Source: Pseudofrankia inefficax
GTDB lineage: Bacteria; Actinomycetota; Actinomycetes; Frankiales; Frankiaceae
Length of the DNA stretch: 64,000 nucleotides
Direction: 5' to 3'
NCBI RefSeq assembly: GCF_000166135.1
Contig: NC_014666.1
Coordinates: 7,688,001-7,752,000 of the forward strand
Shown here: in pieces, positions 39,365 to 48,546 of the stretch
How the letters are laid out: every line of letters begins with the position of its first letter
Position numbering within the stretch: the first letter of the stretch is position 1
The notes under the pieces: model-generated
What the model saw: the letters and a program-made list of their open reading frames with translations, nothing else
Databases searched by the model: none
Told to the model about the DNA's origin: nothing
Made by a program: the position numbers and the translations under genes

Positions 39365-40264
39365 CTAGCAGTCGCCGTGGTGGAGCGCGACGATGCCGCC
39401 GGTCAGGTTCCGCCAGCCGACGTTGGTCCATCCGGCGGCGCTCAGAAGATCCGCGAGGTCGGGCTGCGCGGGCCAGGCCCTGATCGACTCGGCCAGGTAG
39501 ACGTAGGAGTCGGCGCTGCTGGAGACCGCTCTGGCGACCGCCGGCAGGGCGCGCATCAGGTACTCCAGGTACACCCGGCGCATCGGGCCCCAGGTCGGCT
39601 GGCTGAACTCGCAGACGACCAGCCGCCCGCCCGGCCGGGTCACCCGCCGCAGCTCGGCCAGGCAGGCCGGCACGTCCGCGACGTTGCGCAGCCCGAAGGA
39701 GATCGTCACCCGGTCGAAGGCCGCGTCCGGGAACGGCAGTCGCAGCCCGTCCCCGGCGACCAGGCGCACGGAGCCGGCGACCGGTGGCCGCCGGGCCAGC
39801 CGCGCCTGGCCCGCCCGCAGCATGCCGACGGAGAAGTCGCAGGCGAGCACCTCGGTGCCGGCGGCGGCGAAGGCCCGGGACGACGTGGCGGTGCCGGCGG
39901 CCAGGTCGAGGACTCGCTGGCCCTCGGCGAGCCGCAGCTCACGCGCGGTCGCCTTGCGCCAGCCGCGGTCCATGCCGGCCGACAGGACCGCGTTCGTGAT
40001 GTCGTAGCGGCGCGCCACCTGGTCGAACATCGCGGCGACCTGGTCCGGGCGTTTGTCCAGCCCGGCCCGCGCTCCCCGGCCGGCCTCGACGGCTCGGCCG
40101 GCCACGGCGACCGGGCCGGCCGCGGCGACCGGGTCGGGCTCGACGTCCGGACTTGGCGCGACGGCCTGGTCGGGCGCGACGACGGGGTCGGGCTCGATGT
40201 CCGGGCCGGGAGCCTCGTCAGGCTCGGGGGTACGCGCCAGGCCGGGCTTGCCCACGGCCGTCAC
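39365..40264 (-). CDS. menG: Demethylmenaquinone methyltransferase
   Basis: 299 residues. Class I SAM methyltransferase of the UbiE/MenG family: the core starts near residue 70 ([20 protein letters not shown]), has motif [13 protein letters not shown] and the family signature [19 protein letters not shown]. It adds the final methyl group to demethylmenaquinone. The first 65 residues are a Pro/Asp/Val-rich repeat ([25 protein letters not shown]), absent from usual MenG proteins, so a start nearer residue 60-70 is possible. It lies 38 bp after mqnC, probably in the same transcript. Confidence 0.9.
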   Translation of the reverse strand: MTAVGKPGLARTPEPDEAPGPDIEPDPVVAPDQAVAPSPDVEPDPVAAAGPVAVAGRAVEAGRGARAGLDKRPDQVAAMFDQVARRYDITNAVLSAGMDRGWRKATARELRLAEGQRVLDLAAGTATSSRAFAAAGTEVLACDFSVGMLRAGQARLARRPPVAGSVRLVAGDGLRLPFPDAAFDRVTISFGLRNVADVPACLAELRRVTRPGGRLVVCEFSQPTWGPMRRVYLEYLMRALPAVARAVSSSADSYVYLAESIRAWPAQPDLADLLSAAGWTNVGWRNLTGGIVALHHGDC

Positions 40265-40302
40265 CGCCGTGACTCTCGGGCCACGGCGCGGTCCAGGCGC
40301 AT

Positions 40303-41457
40303 TCAGCTCGCCTGGACGAGCGGGAGCGCGGTGGACGAGTAGTGCGAGGCGACCCGCTCGTCCACCGGGTCGTCGGCCGGGTCACGGTGGACGACGAGGT
40401 GGTTGTAGAGGGTGTCGCGCTGGGCCGGGATCCGGTCGGCCGAGCGGATCAGGTGGATCAGCTCGGTCCGGTTGGTCCGGTGCCGGGCGCCGGCCGAGGA
40501 GACGACGTTCTCCTCCAGCATCACCGAGCCGAGGTCGTCGGCACCCAGGTGCAGGGTGAGCTGGCCGACCTCCTTGCCGGTCGTCAGCCACGAGCCCTGC
40601 AGGTGGGCGACGTTGTCGAAGAACAGCCGGGCGACGGCGACCAGGCGCAGGTACTCGAAGAGCGTCGCCTGGGTGCGGCCCTTCAGGTGGTTGTTCTCCG
40701 GCTGGTACGTCCACGGGATGAAGGAGCGGAAGCCGCCAGTACGGTCCTGCACGTCGCGGATCATCCGCATGTGCTCGATCCGCTCGGCGTTCGTCTCCCC
40801 GGTGCCCATCATGAAGGTCGCTGTCGACTCGAGGCCCAGGCCGTGCGCGGTCTCCATCACCGAGAGCCAGACGTGGCCCGGCTCCTTGAGCGGCGCGATC
40901 GCTGCCCGCGGCCGCTCGGTGAGGATCTCGGCGCCGGCGCCGGCGAAGCTGTCCAGCCCGGCGTCCCGCAGACGCACGATGACCTGCTCGTGGCTCAGCC
41001 CCGAGGTGCGCCCGATGTGCACGACCTCGCTCGCTCCCAGCGAGTGCAGCGCCAGCTGCGGGTAGGCCGCCTTGATCGAGGAGAAGGCGTTCTCGTACCA
41101 CTCGATGCCGAACTCCGGGTGGTGCCCGCCCTGCAGCATGATCTGGGTGGCACCGAGCTCGACCGCCTCGCCGCACTTGCCGACGATGTCGGCGACGTCG
41201 CGGACCCAGCCCTCTTCGTGCTTCGGCGCTCGGTAGAACGCGCAGAACTTGCACGCGGTCACGCAGACGTTGGTGTAGTTGATGTTTCGATCGATGATGT
41301 AGGTCGCGATGCCGTCCGGGAAACGACGTCGACGCACGGCGTCCGCGGCCTGCCCGAGCTCGTGCAGCGGCGCCTGCGTGTAGAGCAGCAACGCCTCGTC
41401 GGGGGTGATCCGGCCACCGTCGGCGGCCCGGGCCAGCAAGGATCGAATCTCGCGCAC
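40303..41457 (-). CDS. mqnC: Cyclic dehypoxanthinyl futalosine synthase
   Basis: 384 residues. Radical SAM enzyme of the futalosine menaquinone pathway. The [4Fe-4S] motif CVTACKFC has Cys65, Cys69 and Cys72 just after [11 protein letters not shown], and [13 protein letters not shown] follows. It cyclises dehypoxanthinyl futalosine. The motif and length (about 380) fit MqnC better than MqnE, whose own gene is at 55.4 kb. The start is GTG 41457. It is transcribed with menG, apart from the main mqn operon. Confidence 0.93.
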   Translation of the reverse strand: MREIRSLLARAADGGRITPDEALLLYTQAPLHELGQAADAVRRRRFPDGIATYIIDRNINYTNVCVTACKFCAFYRAPKHEEGWVRDVADIVGKCGEAVELGATQIMLQGGHHPEFGIEWYENAFSSIKAAYPQLALHSLGASEVVHIGRTSGLSHEQVIVRLRDAGLDSFAGAGAEILTERPRAAIAPLKEPGHVWLSVMETAHGLGLESTATFMMGTGETNAERIEHMRMIRDVQDRTGGFRSFIPWTYQPENNHLKGRTQATLFEYLRLVAVARLFFDNVAHLQGSWLTTGKEVGQLTLHLGADDLGSVMLEENVVSSAGARHRTNRTELIHLIRSADRIPAQRDTLYNHLVVHRDPADDPVDERVASHYSSTALPLVQAS

Positions 41458-41764
41458 GGCTCAGACGTTACGCGGCGTTCGGCCAGAGACGGCGCTCCGC
41501 GCCTCTGCAGACCTCCCAAATCGGCTTCGCCGATCAGGCAGGGACCCCGGCCCTGCCTGTTCGGGCGCTGAGCGCCCTCCCCAACGTGATTCGCGGACGA
41601 GGCGAGGTACGGAGGTGGACGCCTGTCCAGGGTCAGGACCTTGGGCAAGTCACGTTCCGAGCTTCCCACGTCACGTCACATGCAGTGCTTCGCGCCGTTC
41701 AGATTCTGCTGTGCGCGCCGCCCCCGGGCGCCGGAGCGCGCGGGGACGACGTGGTGCTGGTGGG
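41458..41764. other. Intergenic region with hairpin
   Basis: 307 bp, no gene. An inverted repeat CAGGCAGGG/CCCTGCCTG (41535-41543 and 41551-41559) next to a smaller CGGCTTCGCCG hairpin could terminate the minus-strand kinase/small-protein transcript. Confidence 0.55.
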
Positions 41765-41980
41765 TCAGTAGCTGGGGCCGCTGTTGCTCGGCGGGGAGCC
41801 GCCGCCCTTGTTCCGGAACTTGTCGGCGAAGTTTGTGATCTTCGCCTTGTTCTCGGGCTTGGTCGCCTGCGACTTGACCTTGTTGATCATCTCCTGGGTC
41901 TTCGGGCTGTGCAGCATCTCCGAGACCCGCTGCGTGAAGTTGGCCATGACGGGGTTGTACCTGCCATAGGCCTTCATCAT
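41765..41980 (-). CDS. Small conserved-looking hypothetical protein
   Basis: 71 residues (MMKAYGRYNPVMANFTQRVS). Basic and helical, with KTQEMINKVKSQATKPENKAK in the middle and a Gly/Ser/Pro tail (GGGSPPSNSGPSY). No membrane segment or known domain. It lies 51 bp downstream of the Ser/Thr kinase gene on the same strand and may be co-transcribed. It has several Ser/Thr that could be phosphorylated, which is inference. ATG 41977 is an equal start. Confidence 0.65.
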   Translation of the reverse strand: MMKAYGRYNPVMANFTQRVSEMLHSPKTQEMINKVKSQATKPENKAKITNFADKFRNKGGGSPPSNSGPSY

Positions 41981-42031
41981 GCGCGCCGAACACGTTCTGT
42001 CTGTCGCCCGGTCACCCGTCGTGGGTGACCG

Positions 42032-43807
42032 TCACTGACCTGGCGGCACGGGCGGAGCCGTGATGCCGGTCTTGTCCTGCAGTCGCTTGCTGATCTGATC
42101 GCCGAGCTGGCCACCGACGTTGCTCGTCTGATGGCGCCACTGCTGTTCGATCCGGTGCACCAGGCGCTGTTGCAGCGTCTGGCGCTGCTTGTCGACAGCG
42201 CTCGCGATCCGGTCGGCCGACCCGAGCAGCACCAGAACCAAGATGACGAAGATGATCGTCTTCTTGAACGGGATACGCAGCCGCATCCGCCTGCGGCGCC
42301 GCGGCATCCGCTCGCGGCGGGAGACCGGCTCCGGGGCGGGCGGCGCCGGGCGAGCCTGCGCCGGCGGCTGGTAGGGCGGCCGGTGCGGAGCCTGCGGCGC
42401 GGCGGGTGGTGGCGCCGGGCGAGCCTGCGGCTGCGCCGGGGCGGCCGGCTTCTCGTAGCGGATGTAGCCGTCCCGGGATCGGCGGCTCGCGGCCCGGTTG
42501 GCGCCGCCGGCCTGGTAGCCGCCGCCGTTCGGATAGCCGCCAGCACCGGGTGCGGCGCGCCCGGCTCCACCCGGGTAGCCCGAGCCCTGGCCACCGTCGC
42601 CGGCCTGGCGAGCCCGCGGGTCGGCGCGCTGGCGATAGCGGTCGCCACCGTCGGCGGGCTGGCGCGGCGCCAGCTCCTGGCCGCCTCGGTACGCGGAGCC
42701 GCCGGCGCCGCGGCCGTCCGGACGGGCCAGCCCCGACCCCGCGGCGTAGCCGGCGGCCGCGCCCGCGACGGCCCCGTAGCCGGCGGCCTTCGCGGCCGAG
42801 GAGCGCGCCGGGGCCTCGGTCGGCCCGCCGATCCGGGTCGGGTCGACGCCTCCGACGCCGGGCCAGGTGCCGTCGAGGACCCGGGTCGCGGCCGCGCGCA
42901 CGTTGCCGCGGCCGGGCTCGCCAAGGAGGGTCAGCAGGATCTGCTCGCCGGACGGGCGCAGCCTCGGGTCGCGCCCGAGCGTCCGCGCCACGATCGGGCG
43001 CAGGTCGTCCGGGATGCCGGACAGGTCCGGGGTGCCGGTGAGGACGCGCTCCGAGATCTCGTAGAAGGTGCCCTGGCCGTACGGATGCACGCCGGTCGCG
43101 GCGTAGCCGATCAACAGGCCCCAGGCGAAGATGTCGGTCGCCGGCCCGACCGGGCTGCCCTCCATCTGCTCCGGGGCCATCCAGCCGAGCGAGCCGAGCA
43201 CGATGCCGGACCGGGTACGGCCGGCGACGGCGTCCAGCGCCCGGGCGATCCCGAAGTCGATCACGCGCGGGCCCGAGTAGGACAGCATGACGTTGCTGGG
43301 TTTGAGGTCGCGGTGCACGATCCCGGCGCCATGGATCGCGGTCAACGCGCTGGCCACGCCGACCGCGACGCCCTGCAGCGTCGACATGCCGAGCGGGCCG
43401 GACTCCTCGACGACCTCGTCGAGGCGCTTCCCGTCGATGAACTCGGTCACCAGGTACGGGTTGCGGGCATGCGGGTCGGCGTCGAGGACCTCCGCCGTAC
43501 AGAACGGCGCGACCCGCCGGGCCGCCGTGACCTCGTCGCCGAACCGGGCCCTGAACTCGTCGTCGTTCGCCAGCTCGCCGCGGATGACCTTGACCGCCAC
43601 CCGCCGGCCACGCGCGTCACGGCCCAGGTAGACGGCACCCATGCCACCGGCGCCGAGTCGGCTGAGGATCTCGTAGCGACCGATCTGGCGCGGGTCGGAG
43701 GAGCGCAGCGGTTCGCCCGGGAGCGGCGGCCCAGCCGAGGACCGCTCCGGTCGCACCGATCGTTCCGTCACTGCCACCCCGCTCGTCGACCTCGCTTCAT
43801 TGTCCAT
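42032..43807 (-). CDS. Transmembrane Hanks-type serine/threonine protein kinase
   Basis: 591 residues. The kinase domain (about 44-310) has P-loop GAGGMGAVYLG, ATP-binding Lys73, catalytic HRDLKPSN (Asp167), DFG at 184-186, and the WMAPEQMEG activation segment. It is followed by 190 residues of Gly/Ala/Pro/Tyr-rich linker and a basic patch. One membrane helix follows (about 510-527, TIIFVILVLVLLGSADRI), then about 60 outer residues that look helical (RQTLQQRLVHRIEQQWRHQ) instead of carrying PASTA repeats. ATG 43807 (MDNEARSTSG) is preferred over the longer frame. Substrates are unknown; growth or envelope signalling is a guess. Confidence 0.93.
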   Translation of the reverse strand: MDNEARSTSGVAVTERSVRPERSSAGPPLPGEPLRSSDPRQIGRYEILSRLGAGGMGAVYLGRDARGRRVAVKVIRGELANDDEFRARFGDEVTAARRVAPFCTAEVLDADPHARNPYLVTEFIDGKRLDEVVEESGPLGMSTLQGVAVGVASALTAIHGAGIVHRDLKPSNVMLSYSGPRVIDFGIARALDAVAGRTRSGIVLGSLGWMAPEQMEGSPVGPATDIFAWGLLIGYAATGVHPYGQGTFYEISERVLTGTPDLSGIPDDLRPIVARTLGRDPRLRPSGEQILLTLLGEPGRGNVRAAATRVLDGTWPGVGGVDPTRIGGPTEAPARSSAAKAAGYGAVAGAAAGYAAGSGLARPDGRGAGGSAYRGGQELAPRQPADGGDRYRQRADPRARQAGDGGQGSGYPGGAGRAAPGAGGYPNGGGYQAGGANRAASRRSRDGYIRYEKPAAPAQPQARPAPPPAAPQAPHRPPYQPPAQARPAPPAPEPVSRRERMPRRRRRMRLRIPFKKTIIFVILVLVLLGSADRIASAVDKQRQTLQQRLVHRIEQQWRHQTSNVGGQLGDQISKRLQDKTGITAPPVPPGQ

Positions 43808-44265
43808 CGTCGCCTGGCGTGACCCAGGACACGTCGGCCGCGACGCCAGCCGTTGGAATTCCCAACAGCCGCAGGGCGTCAACACCGAGGCTTCTAGCTG
43901 TGTTCTTGCCGACGGTAACCCGCTGACCGGCGCTACTCGAAGACTTGTCGAAGTTCTGACCTTTCAGAGCCGGCCCCCGCCGGACCAGCACCTGCGACGT
44001 CACACGGGGTTCCGCCACGGGTGTGACATTGGACGGCCGACTCTCCGACAACCTGGATCAGGGCGCGCGAGCCGGGCCTCGGGCAGTATGAAGGGCCTGG
44101 AGTACTCCAGAGGCGCCGAACTGGCCGTCAGGACTCGTTGTCCGGCAAACGAAATGTCGGCCGGGTTCGGGCGGGTAAGAACGCGCTGTCGGCAGTCCAG
44201 GGCCCGGTCGGGCCAGAGCGAGCTCCGGGCCCGGGTCCGCGGGCGCCAGCGGATGGAGAGACGCC
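43808..44265. other. Divergent promoter region between kinase and ferredoxin reductase
   Basis: 458 bp, no gene seen. It contains a perfect 14-bp palindrome, CTGGAGTACTCCAG, at 44097-44110, about 155 nt before the reductase start. Confidence 0.55.
44097..44110. promoter_or_regulatory. 14-bp perfect palindrome, possible operator
   Basis: CTGGAGTACTCCAG lies in the divergent region upstream of the ferredoxin reductase gene. It is symmetric without a spacer. A role as operator is only suggested by position. Confidence 0.35.
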
Positions 44266-45267
44266 ATGGGTGACACGTCCGTCGACCAGTCCATCGACAT
44301 GCTCATCGTCGGCGCCGGCCCGGCAGGGCTGTTCGCCGCCTACTACGCGGGCTTCCGCGGCATGTCGGTCGCGCTGATGGACTCCCTGCCCGAGGCCGGC
44401 GGCCAGGTGACCGCGATGTACCCCGAGAAGGTCATCTACGACGTCGCCGGGTTCCCCGCGGTACGCGGCCGCGAGCTCGTCAACGACCTCGTCGCGCAGG
44501 CCGCGCCGTTCAACCCGATCTACCTGCTGGGCCAGCAGGCCGCCGAGATCACGCACGAGCCGGACGCCATCGTCGTCACCAGCGCTGAGGGCCTGCGGGT
44601 CCGGGCCAAGGTGGTCCTGATCACGGGCGGCCTCGGCACGTTCACCCCCCGCCCGCTGCCCACGGGGACCGAGCACCTCGGCCGCGGCCTCGTCTACTTC
44701 GTCCCCCGCCTCGACGACCTCCGTGACCTTGACGTCGTGGTCGTCGGCGGCGGCGACAGCGCGTTCGACTGGGCACTGGCGCTCGAGCCGCTGGCCCGCT
44801 CCGTCACCGTGGTGCATCGCCGGGACAAGTTCCGCGCCCACCAGCACACCATCGACCGGGTGCTCGCCTCGTCCTGCGAGGTCCTCACGTTCACCGAGGT
44901 CGCCGCGATCAGCGGCGAGGAGCGGATCGAGAAGGTCGAGCTGGTGCACAGCAAGTCCGGCGACCGGCACGTCCGGCCGGCGCAGGCGGTCGTCGCTGCG
45001 CTCGGCTTCACGGCCGACCTCGGCCCGCTGACCCGCTGGGGCCTGAACATCGACAAGCGGCACATCGTGGTCGACTCGACCATGTACACCGGCGTCGAGC
45101 GGATCTTCGCGGCCGGCGACATCACCGAGTACCCCGGCAAGGTCCGCCTGATCGCCACCGGCTTCGGCGAGGCGGCCACGGCCGTCAACAACGCCGCCCC
45201 GGTCATCGACCCGTCCGCGAAGGTCTTCCCCGGCCACAGCTCCGACGACGGCACCCCGGCCGCCTGA
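44266..45267 (+). CDS. Ferredoxin/flavodoxin-NADP+ reductase, thioredoxin-reductase type
   Basis: 333 residues. FAD motif MLIVGAGPAGLFAAYYAG near residue 13, NADP motif VVVVGGGDSAFDWALALEP near 160, and RIFAAGDITEYPGKVRLIATG near 283. It lacks the CxxC of thioredoxin reductase at the expected place, which identifies the type-2 FNR group. It would pass NADPH electrons to ferredoxin. The next genes in this direction and beyond are siroheme and sulfite reductase genes, so it may feed SirA (inference). The start is ATG 44266 with GGAGAG upstream. Confidence 0.92.
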   Translation: MGDTSVDQSIDMLIVGAGPAGLFAAYYAGFRGMSVALMDSLPEAGGQVTAMYPEKVIYDVAGFPAVRGRELVNDLVAQAAPFNPIYLLGQQAAEITHEPDAIVVTSAEGLRVRAKVVLITGGLGTFTPRPLPTGTEHLGRGLVYFVPRLDDLRDLDVVVVGGGDSAFDWALALEPLARSVTVVHRRDKFRAHQHTIDRVLASSCEVLTFTEVAAISGEERIEKVELVHSKSGDRHVRPAQAVVAALGFTADLGPLTRWGLNIDKRHIVVDSTMYTGVERIFAAGDITEYPGKVRLIATGFGEAATAVNNAAPVIDPSAKVFPGHSSDDGTPAA

Positions 45268-45325
45268 CCGGGGACACCGCCTGACCGGGGACGGCGCCGG
45301 GCCCGCCACGGCGCAGACTGGGCAG

Positions 45326-45748
45326 GTGCGAGGCCTGCTGGTGATCGGGCACGGGTCCCGCCGCGACGAGGCCAACGCGACCGTCTTCGCGTTGGCCGCG
45401 GCGCTCGCGGCCGAACCCGCCACGGCCGGTGGCCGCCCCGCCTGGGACGTCGTGGAGGCCGCGTTCCTGGACGTGCTGCGTCCCGACATCGTCGACGGCT
45501 ACACGGCTCTCGCCGAAGCGGGCTGCACGCGGATCGTCGCGCACCCGTTCTTCCTGTTCGCCGGGCGGCACACGGCCCGCGACATCCCGGCGGCGCTCGC
45601 GCGGGCGCAGGCGAGCCACCCGCACACCAGCTGGAGCGTCACCGAGCCTCTCGGCCTGCACCCGGGCGTCATCGCCACGGTGCGCGCCCGCATCGCCGAC
45701 CGTCTGGTGACCGAGCCCGGCGCCGATGAGGACCCGCCGAACGGGTGA
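45326..45748 (+). CDS. Sirohydrochlorin chelatase, CbiX/SirB-like
   Basis: 140 residues. Short CbiX-type chelatase: LLVIGHGSRRDEANATVF holds the metal-binding His, and VAHPFFLFAGRHTARDIPA the second active-site His. These enzymes insert Fe or Co into sirohydrochlorin. Its neighbours are a uroporphyrinogen methylase and sulfite reductase, so iron insertion for siroheme is likely. GTG 45326 starts 58 bp after the reductase gene. It converges with cobA-hemD. Confidence 0.88.
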   Translation: MRGLLVIGHGSRRDEANATVFALAAALAAEPATAGGRPAWDVVEAAFLDVLRPDIVDGYTALAEAGCTRIVAHPFFLFAGRHTARDIPAALARAQASHPHTSWSVTEPLGLHPGVIATVRARIADRLVTEPGADEDPPNG

Positions 45749-45757
45749 GCCGGGTCG

Positions 45758-47509
45758 TCAGGCCGGGCCGCCGGTCCCGGGCGGTGCCACCAGGCCGCAG
45801 ACCGCGGTGACGAGGCCGGCGATGCCGGGTTCGTTGGCGACGGCGTCGACCCGGATGCCCGTCTCCTCGCAGGCGAGGACCGTGCGCCTGCCCATGGCGA
45901 CGACGAGCAGTCCGGGCGGGAGCGGTCCGTACAGCTCGGCGGTGCGACGGGCGGCGGTCGACGAGGCGAAGGCCACGGCGTGCAGGGCGCCCCGGCGCAG
46001 GTCGGCGGCGACGGACGGGTCGGGCTCGGCCGGGATATCCGTCTGCAGGGTGATCCGCCGCACGGTGCGGACCCCCATCGGCGGCGCGGCCGACGCGCAG
46101 ACGGCGACCTTGAGGCCGGTCACCGGGATCTCGGTGACGACCACGTGCGCGACCCGGACCTCGGCCGACGAGCGGACCGTCGCGAGCCCGAGGGACTCCA
46201 GGGCCACCGCCGCCGAGTCGGACGCGGACACCAGGGTCAGGCCGGCGAGCGCCCGGACGTCCTGCCCGGCCCCGCGCAGCAGGGTGACCACCGTCGTGAC
46301 CTCGTCGGCGTCGGCGAGCACCAGCGCGTCGGCACCGGGCAGCGCGGCGAGCAGCCCGGACGCGTCCGGTACCGGCGCGAGCGTCGACACCACGGTCTCG
46401 ACGGCGTCGGCCCCCTGCCTGCGCAGGTCACGGGCCAGCAGACCGGGGCGCTGCCGGGTGCGGGGCACCAGCACGCGAACCCCGGCCAGCGGCCCGTTCT
46501 CGGCGCCGGCCGGTGCCGGCAGGGCCACCCGGTCCACCTGTCCACTCCCGTCGTGGCTGATGTCGAGATCCGCCGTGTCGGCGTTCTCGTCCTGGCTGGC
46601 TCGCCGCTCGGTCCCCTCGCCGCGCCCCGCCGGCCGGGACGACGCCGGCCTCGCGAACCCGGGCCGAGCGGACGGCGAGCGGTGTGGGGAGGCGGCGCCG
46701 CGGGCGTCGATGCGCGCGGCGACGTCCCCGACGACGATCACGGCCGGCGAACGGACCCCGGTCTCGACCGCGTCCGCGCCGAGCGATTCCAGGGTGGTTC
46801 GCAGGACCCGCTGGGTCGGGGTGGTGGCCCGCTCGACCACGGCCACCGGGGTTCCCGGTTCCCGCCCAGCGGCCAGTAACGCGTCGGCGATCCCGACGAG
46901 GTGAGCGATCCCCATCATGATCACAATGGTGAGCGTGGGCGAGGCCAGGGCGGCCCAGTCGACGGTCGAGTCCGGGTGGCCGGGTGGCAGATGTCCGGAG
47001 ATGATCGCGACATCCTGGGCGAGGCCGCGATGCGTCACCGGAATGCCCGCGAAGGCCGGGCCGGCGAGCGCGGACGACACGCCCGGGACCACCGTCACCC
47101 AGACGCCAGCAGCGGCGCAGGCCTCGGACTCCTCGCCGCCGCGGCCGAGCAGGTAGGGATCGCCACCCTTGAGCCGGACCACCCGGGCGCCGGCCAGTGC
47201 CCGGTCGACGAGCAGCGCGTTCACCTCGTCCTGGCCCCGCAGGTCGCCGTCCGGGCCGACCCGGACGAGCTCGGCGCCCGACCGGGCATACGCGTGCAGG
47301 GCCGCGTCCACGGCCAGATCGGTGACCACCACGTCCGCGCCCGCCAGCAGTTCGGCGCCACGCACCGTGATCAGGCCCGGGTCGCCGGGCCCGGCACCGA
47401 CCAGCCAGACGTGACCACGGCGCGGTGACGCTCCGTTGCCACCGCGCCGGCCGTCCGCGCCGCGCGGGCGCGAAGGCGGCCCGGCGCCGTCCCCCCAGCC
47501 GCTCGCCAC
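45758..47509 (-). CDS. Uroporphyrinogen-III C-methyltransferase/uroporphyrinogen-III synthase fusion
   Basis: 583 residues in two domains. Residues about 32-270 are SUMT (CobA-type): VWLVGAGPGDPGLITVRGAE, VRLKGGDPYLLGRGGEE and HLPPGHPDSTVDW. Residues about 330-575 are a HemD domain (VRVLVPRTRQRPGLLARDL, HAVAFASSTAARRTAELYG). A disordered linker joins them. It makes uroporphyrinogen III and methylates it to precorrin-2, the branch to siroheme and cobalamin. The C-terminal precorrin-2 dehydrogenase/chelatase of CysG is absent; the neighbouring chelatase can supply the iron step, but the dehydrogenase must be elsewhere. GTG 47509 is the start; the first 30 residues are Gly/Arg-rich. Confidence 0.92.
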   Translation of the reverse strand: MASGWGDGAGPPSRPRGADGRRGGNGASPRRGHVWLVGAGPGDPGLITVRGAELLAGADVVVTDLAVDAALHAYARSGAELVRVGPDGDLRGQDEVNALLVDRALAGARVVRLKGGDPYLLGRGGEESEACAAAGVWVTVVPGVSSALAGPAFAGIPVTHRGLAQDVAIISGHLPPGHPDSTVDWAALASPTLTIVIMMGIAHLVGIADALLAAGREPGTPVAVVERATTPTQRVLRTTLESLGADAVETGVRSPAVIVVGDVAARIDARGAASPHRSPSARPGFARPASSRPAGRGEGTERRASQDENADTADLDISHDGSGQVDRVALPAPAGAENGPLAGVRVLVPRTRQRPGLLARDLRRQGADAVETVVSTLAPVPDASGLLAALPGADALVLADADEVTTVVTLLRGAGQDVRALAGLTLVSASDSAAVALESLGLATVRSSAEVRVAHVVVTEIPVTGLKVAVCASAAPPMGVRTVRRITLQTDIPAEPDPSVAADLRRGALHAVAFASSTAARRTAELYGPLPPGLLVVAMGRRTVLACEETGIRVDAVANEPGIAGLVTAVCGLVAPPGTGGPA

Positions 47510-47638
47510 GCACGGAACGTTACCGGCTTTGCCCGGTCACGCCCCGACTTGCACGACCAACCCAGCACCATCGGTCGAATCCGCCCCAAAACGGGCGACC
47601 ACGACCTCGCGCCAGGGTCACGCGACCGCACGCCAGGG

Positions 47639-48310
47639 TCAGTGGATGCCGCACTCGGTCTTCGTCGTGCCGGACCAGCGGCCGGCGCGACCGGAACCGC
47701 GCCGGGTGCACGGCCAGCAGCCGACCGACTCGTACCCGTCGGACAGCAGCGGGTTGACGAGGACGTTGTTCTCCGCGACGTAGCGATCGACGTCCTCGTC
47801 GGTCCAGGCCGCCAGCGGGTGGATCTTCACCTTCCCGCGCCGCTCGTCCCACCCGACGACGGGCAGCGCCTTGCGGCCGGACGACTCGGCCCGGCGGGAA
47901 CCGGCGGCCCAGGCCTGGTAGGGCGCGAGCGCCCGGTCCAGCGGGACGACCTTGCGCATCCGGCAGCACAGGTCCGGGTCGCTGGCGTACAGGTCCTTGC
48001 CGTGGACGGCGTCCTGGCCGGCGACGGTCAGCTGCGGCCGGACGCTGATCAGCGGCAGGTTGTAGGTCGCCGCGACGGCGTCCCTCGTGCCGATCGTCTC
48101 GGCGAAGTGGTAGCCGGTGTCGATGAAGACGACCGGGACGTCCGACCGGATCTTCGCGAGCATGTCGACGAGCACGGCCTCGGCCATGGACGCGGCGACG
48201 ACGAGCTTCGTCCCGAACTCCTCGACGGCCCAGCGCAGGATCTCCTCGGCTGGCGCGTCGGCCAGCTCCCTGCCCACGCGCTCGGCGCGGGCCTTCAACG
48301 CGGCGTCCAT
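47639..48310 (-). CDS. cysH: Assimilatory adenylylsulfate (APS) reductase
   Basis: 223 residues. A PAPS-reductase-fold enzyme with the four [4Fe-4S] ligands Cys115-Cys116 and Cys198/Cys201 (DLCCRMRKV, GCWPCTRR) that mark APS-using enzymes, and the catalytic C-terminal ECGIH (Cys220). It reduces activated sulfate to sulfite for SirA. The ATG at 48310 shares its base with the stop region of the zinc-ribbon gene. A 129-bp gap separates it from the CobA-HemD gene. Confidence 0.95.
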   Translation of the reverse strand: MDAALKARAERVGRELADAPAEEILRWAVEEFGTKLVVAASMAEAVLVDMLAKIRSDVPVVFIDTGYHFAETIGTRDAVAATYNLPLISVRPQLTVAGQDAVHGKDLYASDPDLCCRMRKVVPLDRALAPYQAWAAGSRRAESSGRKALPVVGWDERRGKVKIHPLAAWTDEDVDRYVAENNVLVNPLLSDGYESVGCWPCTRRGSGRAGRWSGTTKTECGIH

Positions 48311-48546
48311 CAGCCGTTCTCCTCTGGTGCGGTAATCGCTTGAGGCCGGTTAGTCGAGGTCGGGCGCGAAGTCGAGGTCACGGTGGTGGCGCTGGCCAGC
48401 GCGGTCAGGTTCAGCCGGAAGGAGCGCTGACACGAGCGGCAGGCCCAGTGGCCGTGCCCCTCGCCGGTCGCCCCTTCGGGGATGTCCGGGACGAGGGACT
48501 CCTCGCCGCAGTAGGGACAGAAGAACGGGACCGCGCGGCCGCTCAT
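48310..48546 (-). CDS. Small zinc-ribbon protein between sirA and cysH
   Basis: 78 residues. The first 43 form a rubredoxin-like or zinc-ribbon knuckle pair, FFCPYCGEES and WACRSCQRSF. The rest is a Ser/Thr/Pro tail. Both ends are coupled: it overlaps sirA by 4 nt and cysH by 1 nt. No enzymatic motif. The tight coupling suggests a role in the sulfite reduction module, for instance a redox or assembly factor (inference). Confidence 0.82.
   Translation of the reverse strand: MSGRAVPFFCPYCGEESLVPDIPEGATGEGHGHWACRSCQRSFRLNLTALASATTVTSTSRPTSTNRPQAITAPEENG

Noticed and set aside
43447-43885. Longer N-terminus for the Ser/Thr kinase
   Set aside because: The 26 extra residues before MDNEARSTSG show no similarity, and ATG 43807 gives a normal start just ahead of the kinase domain.
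45258-45293. Short direct repeat of CCGCCTGACCGGGGAC after the ferredoxin reductase gene
   Set aside because: Two copies at the stop codon look like a chance local duplication in GC-rich DNA, without further structure.
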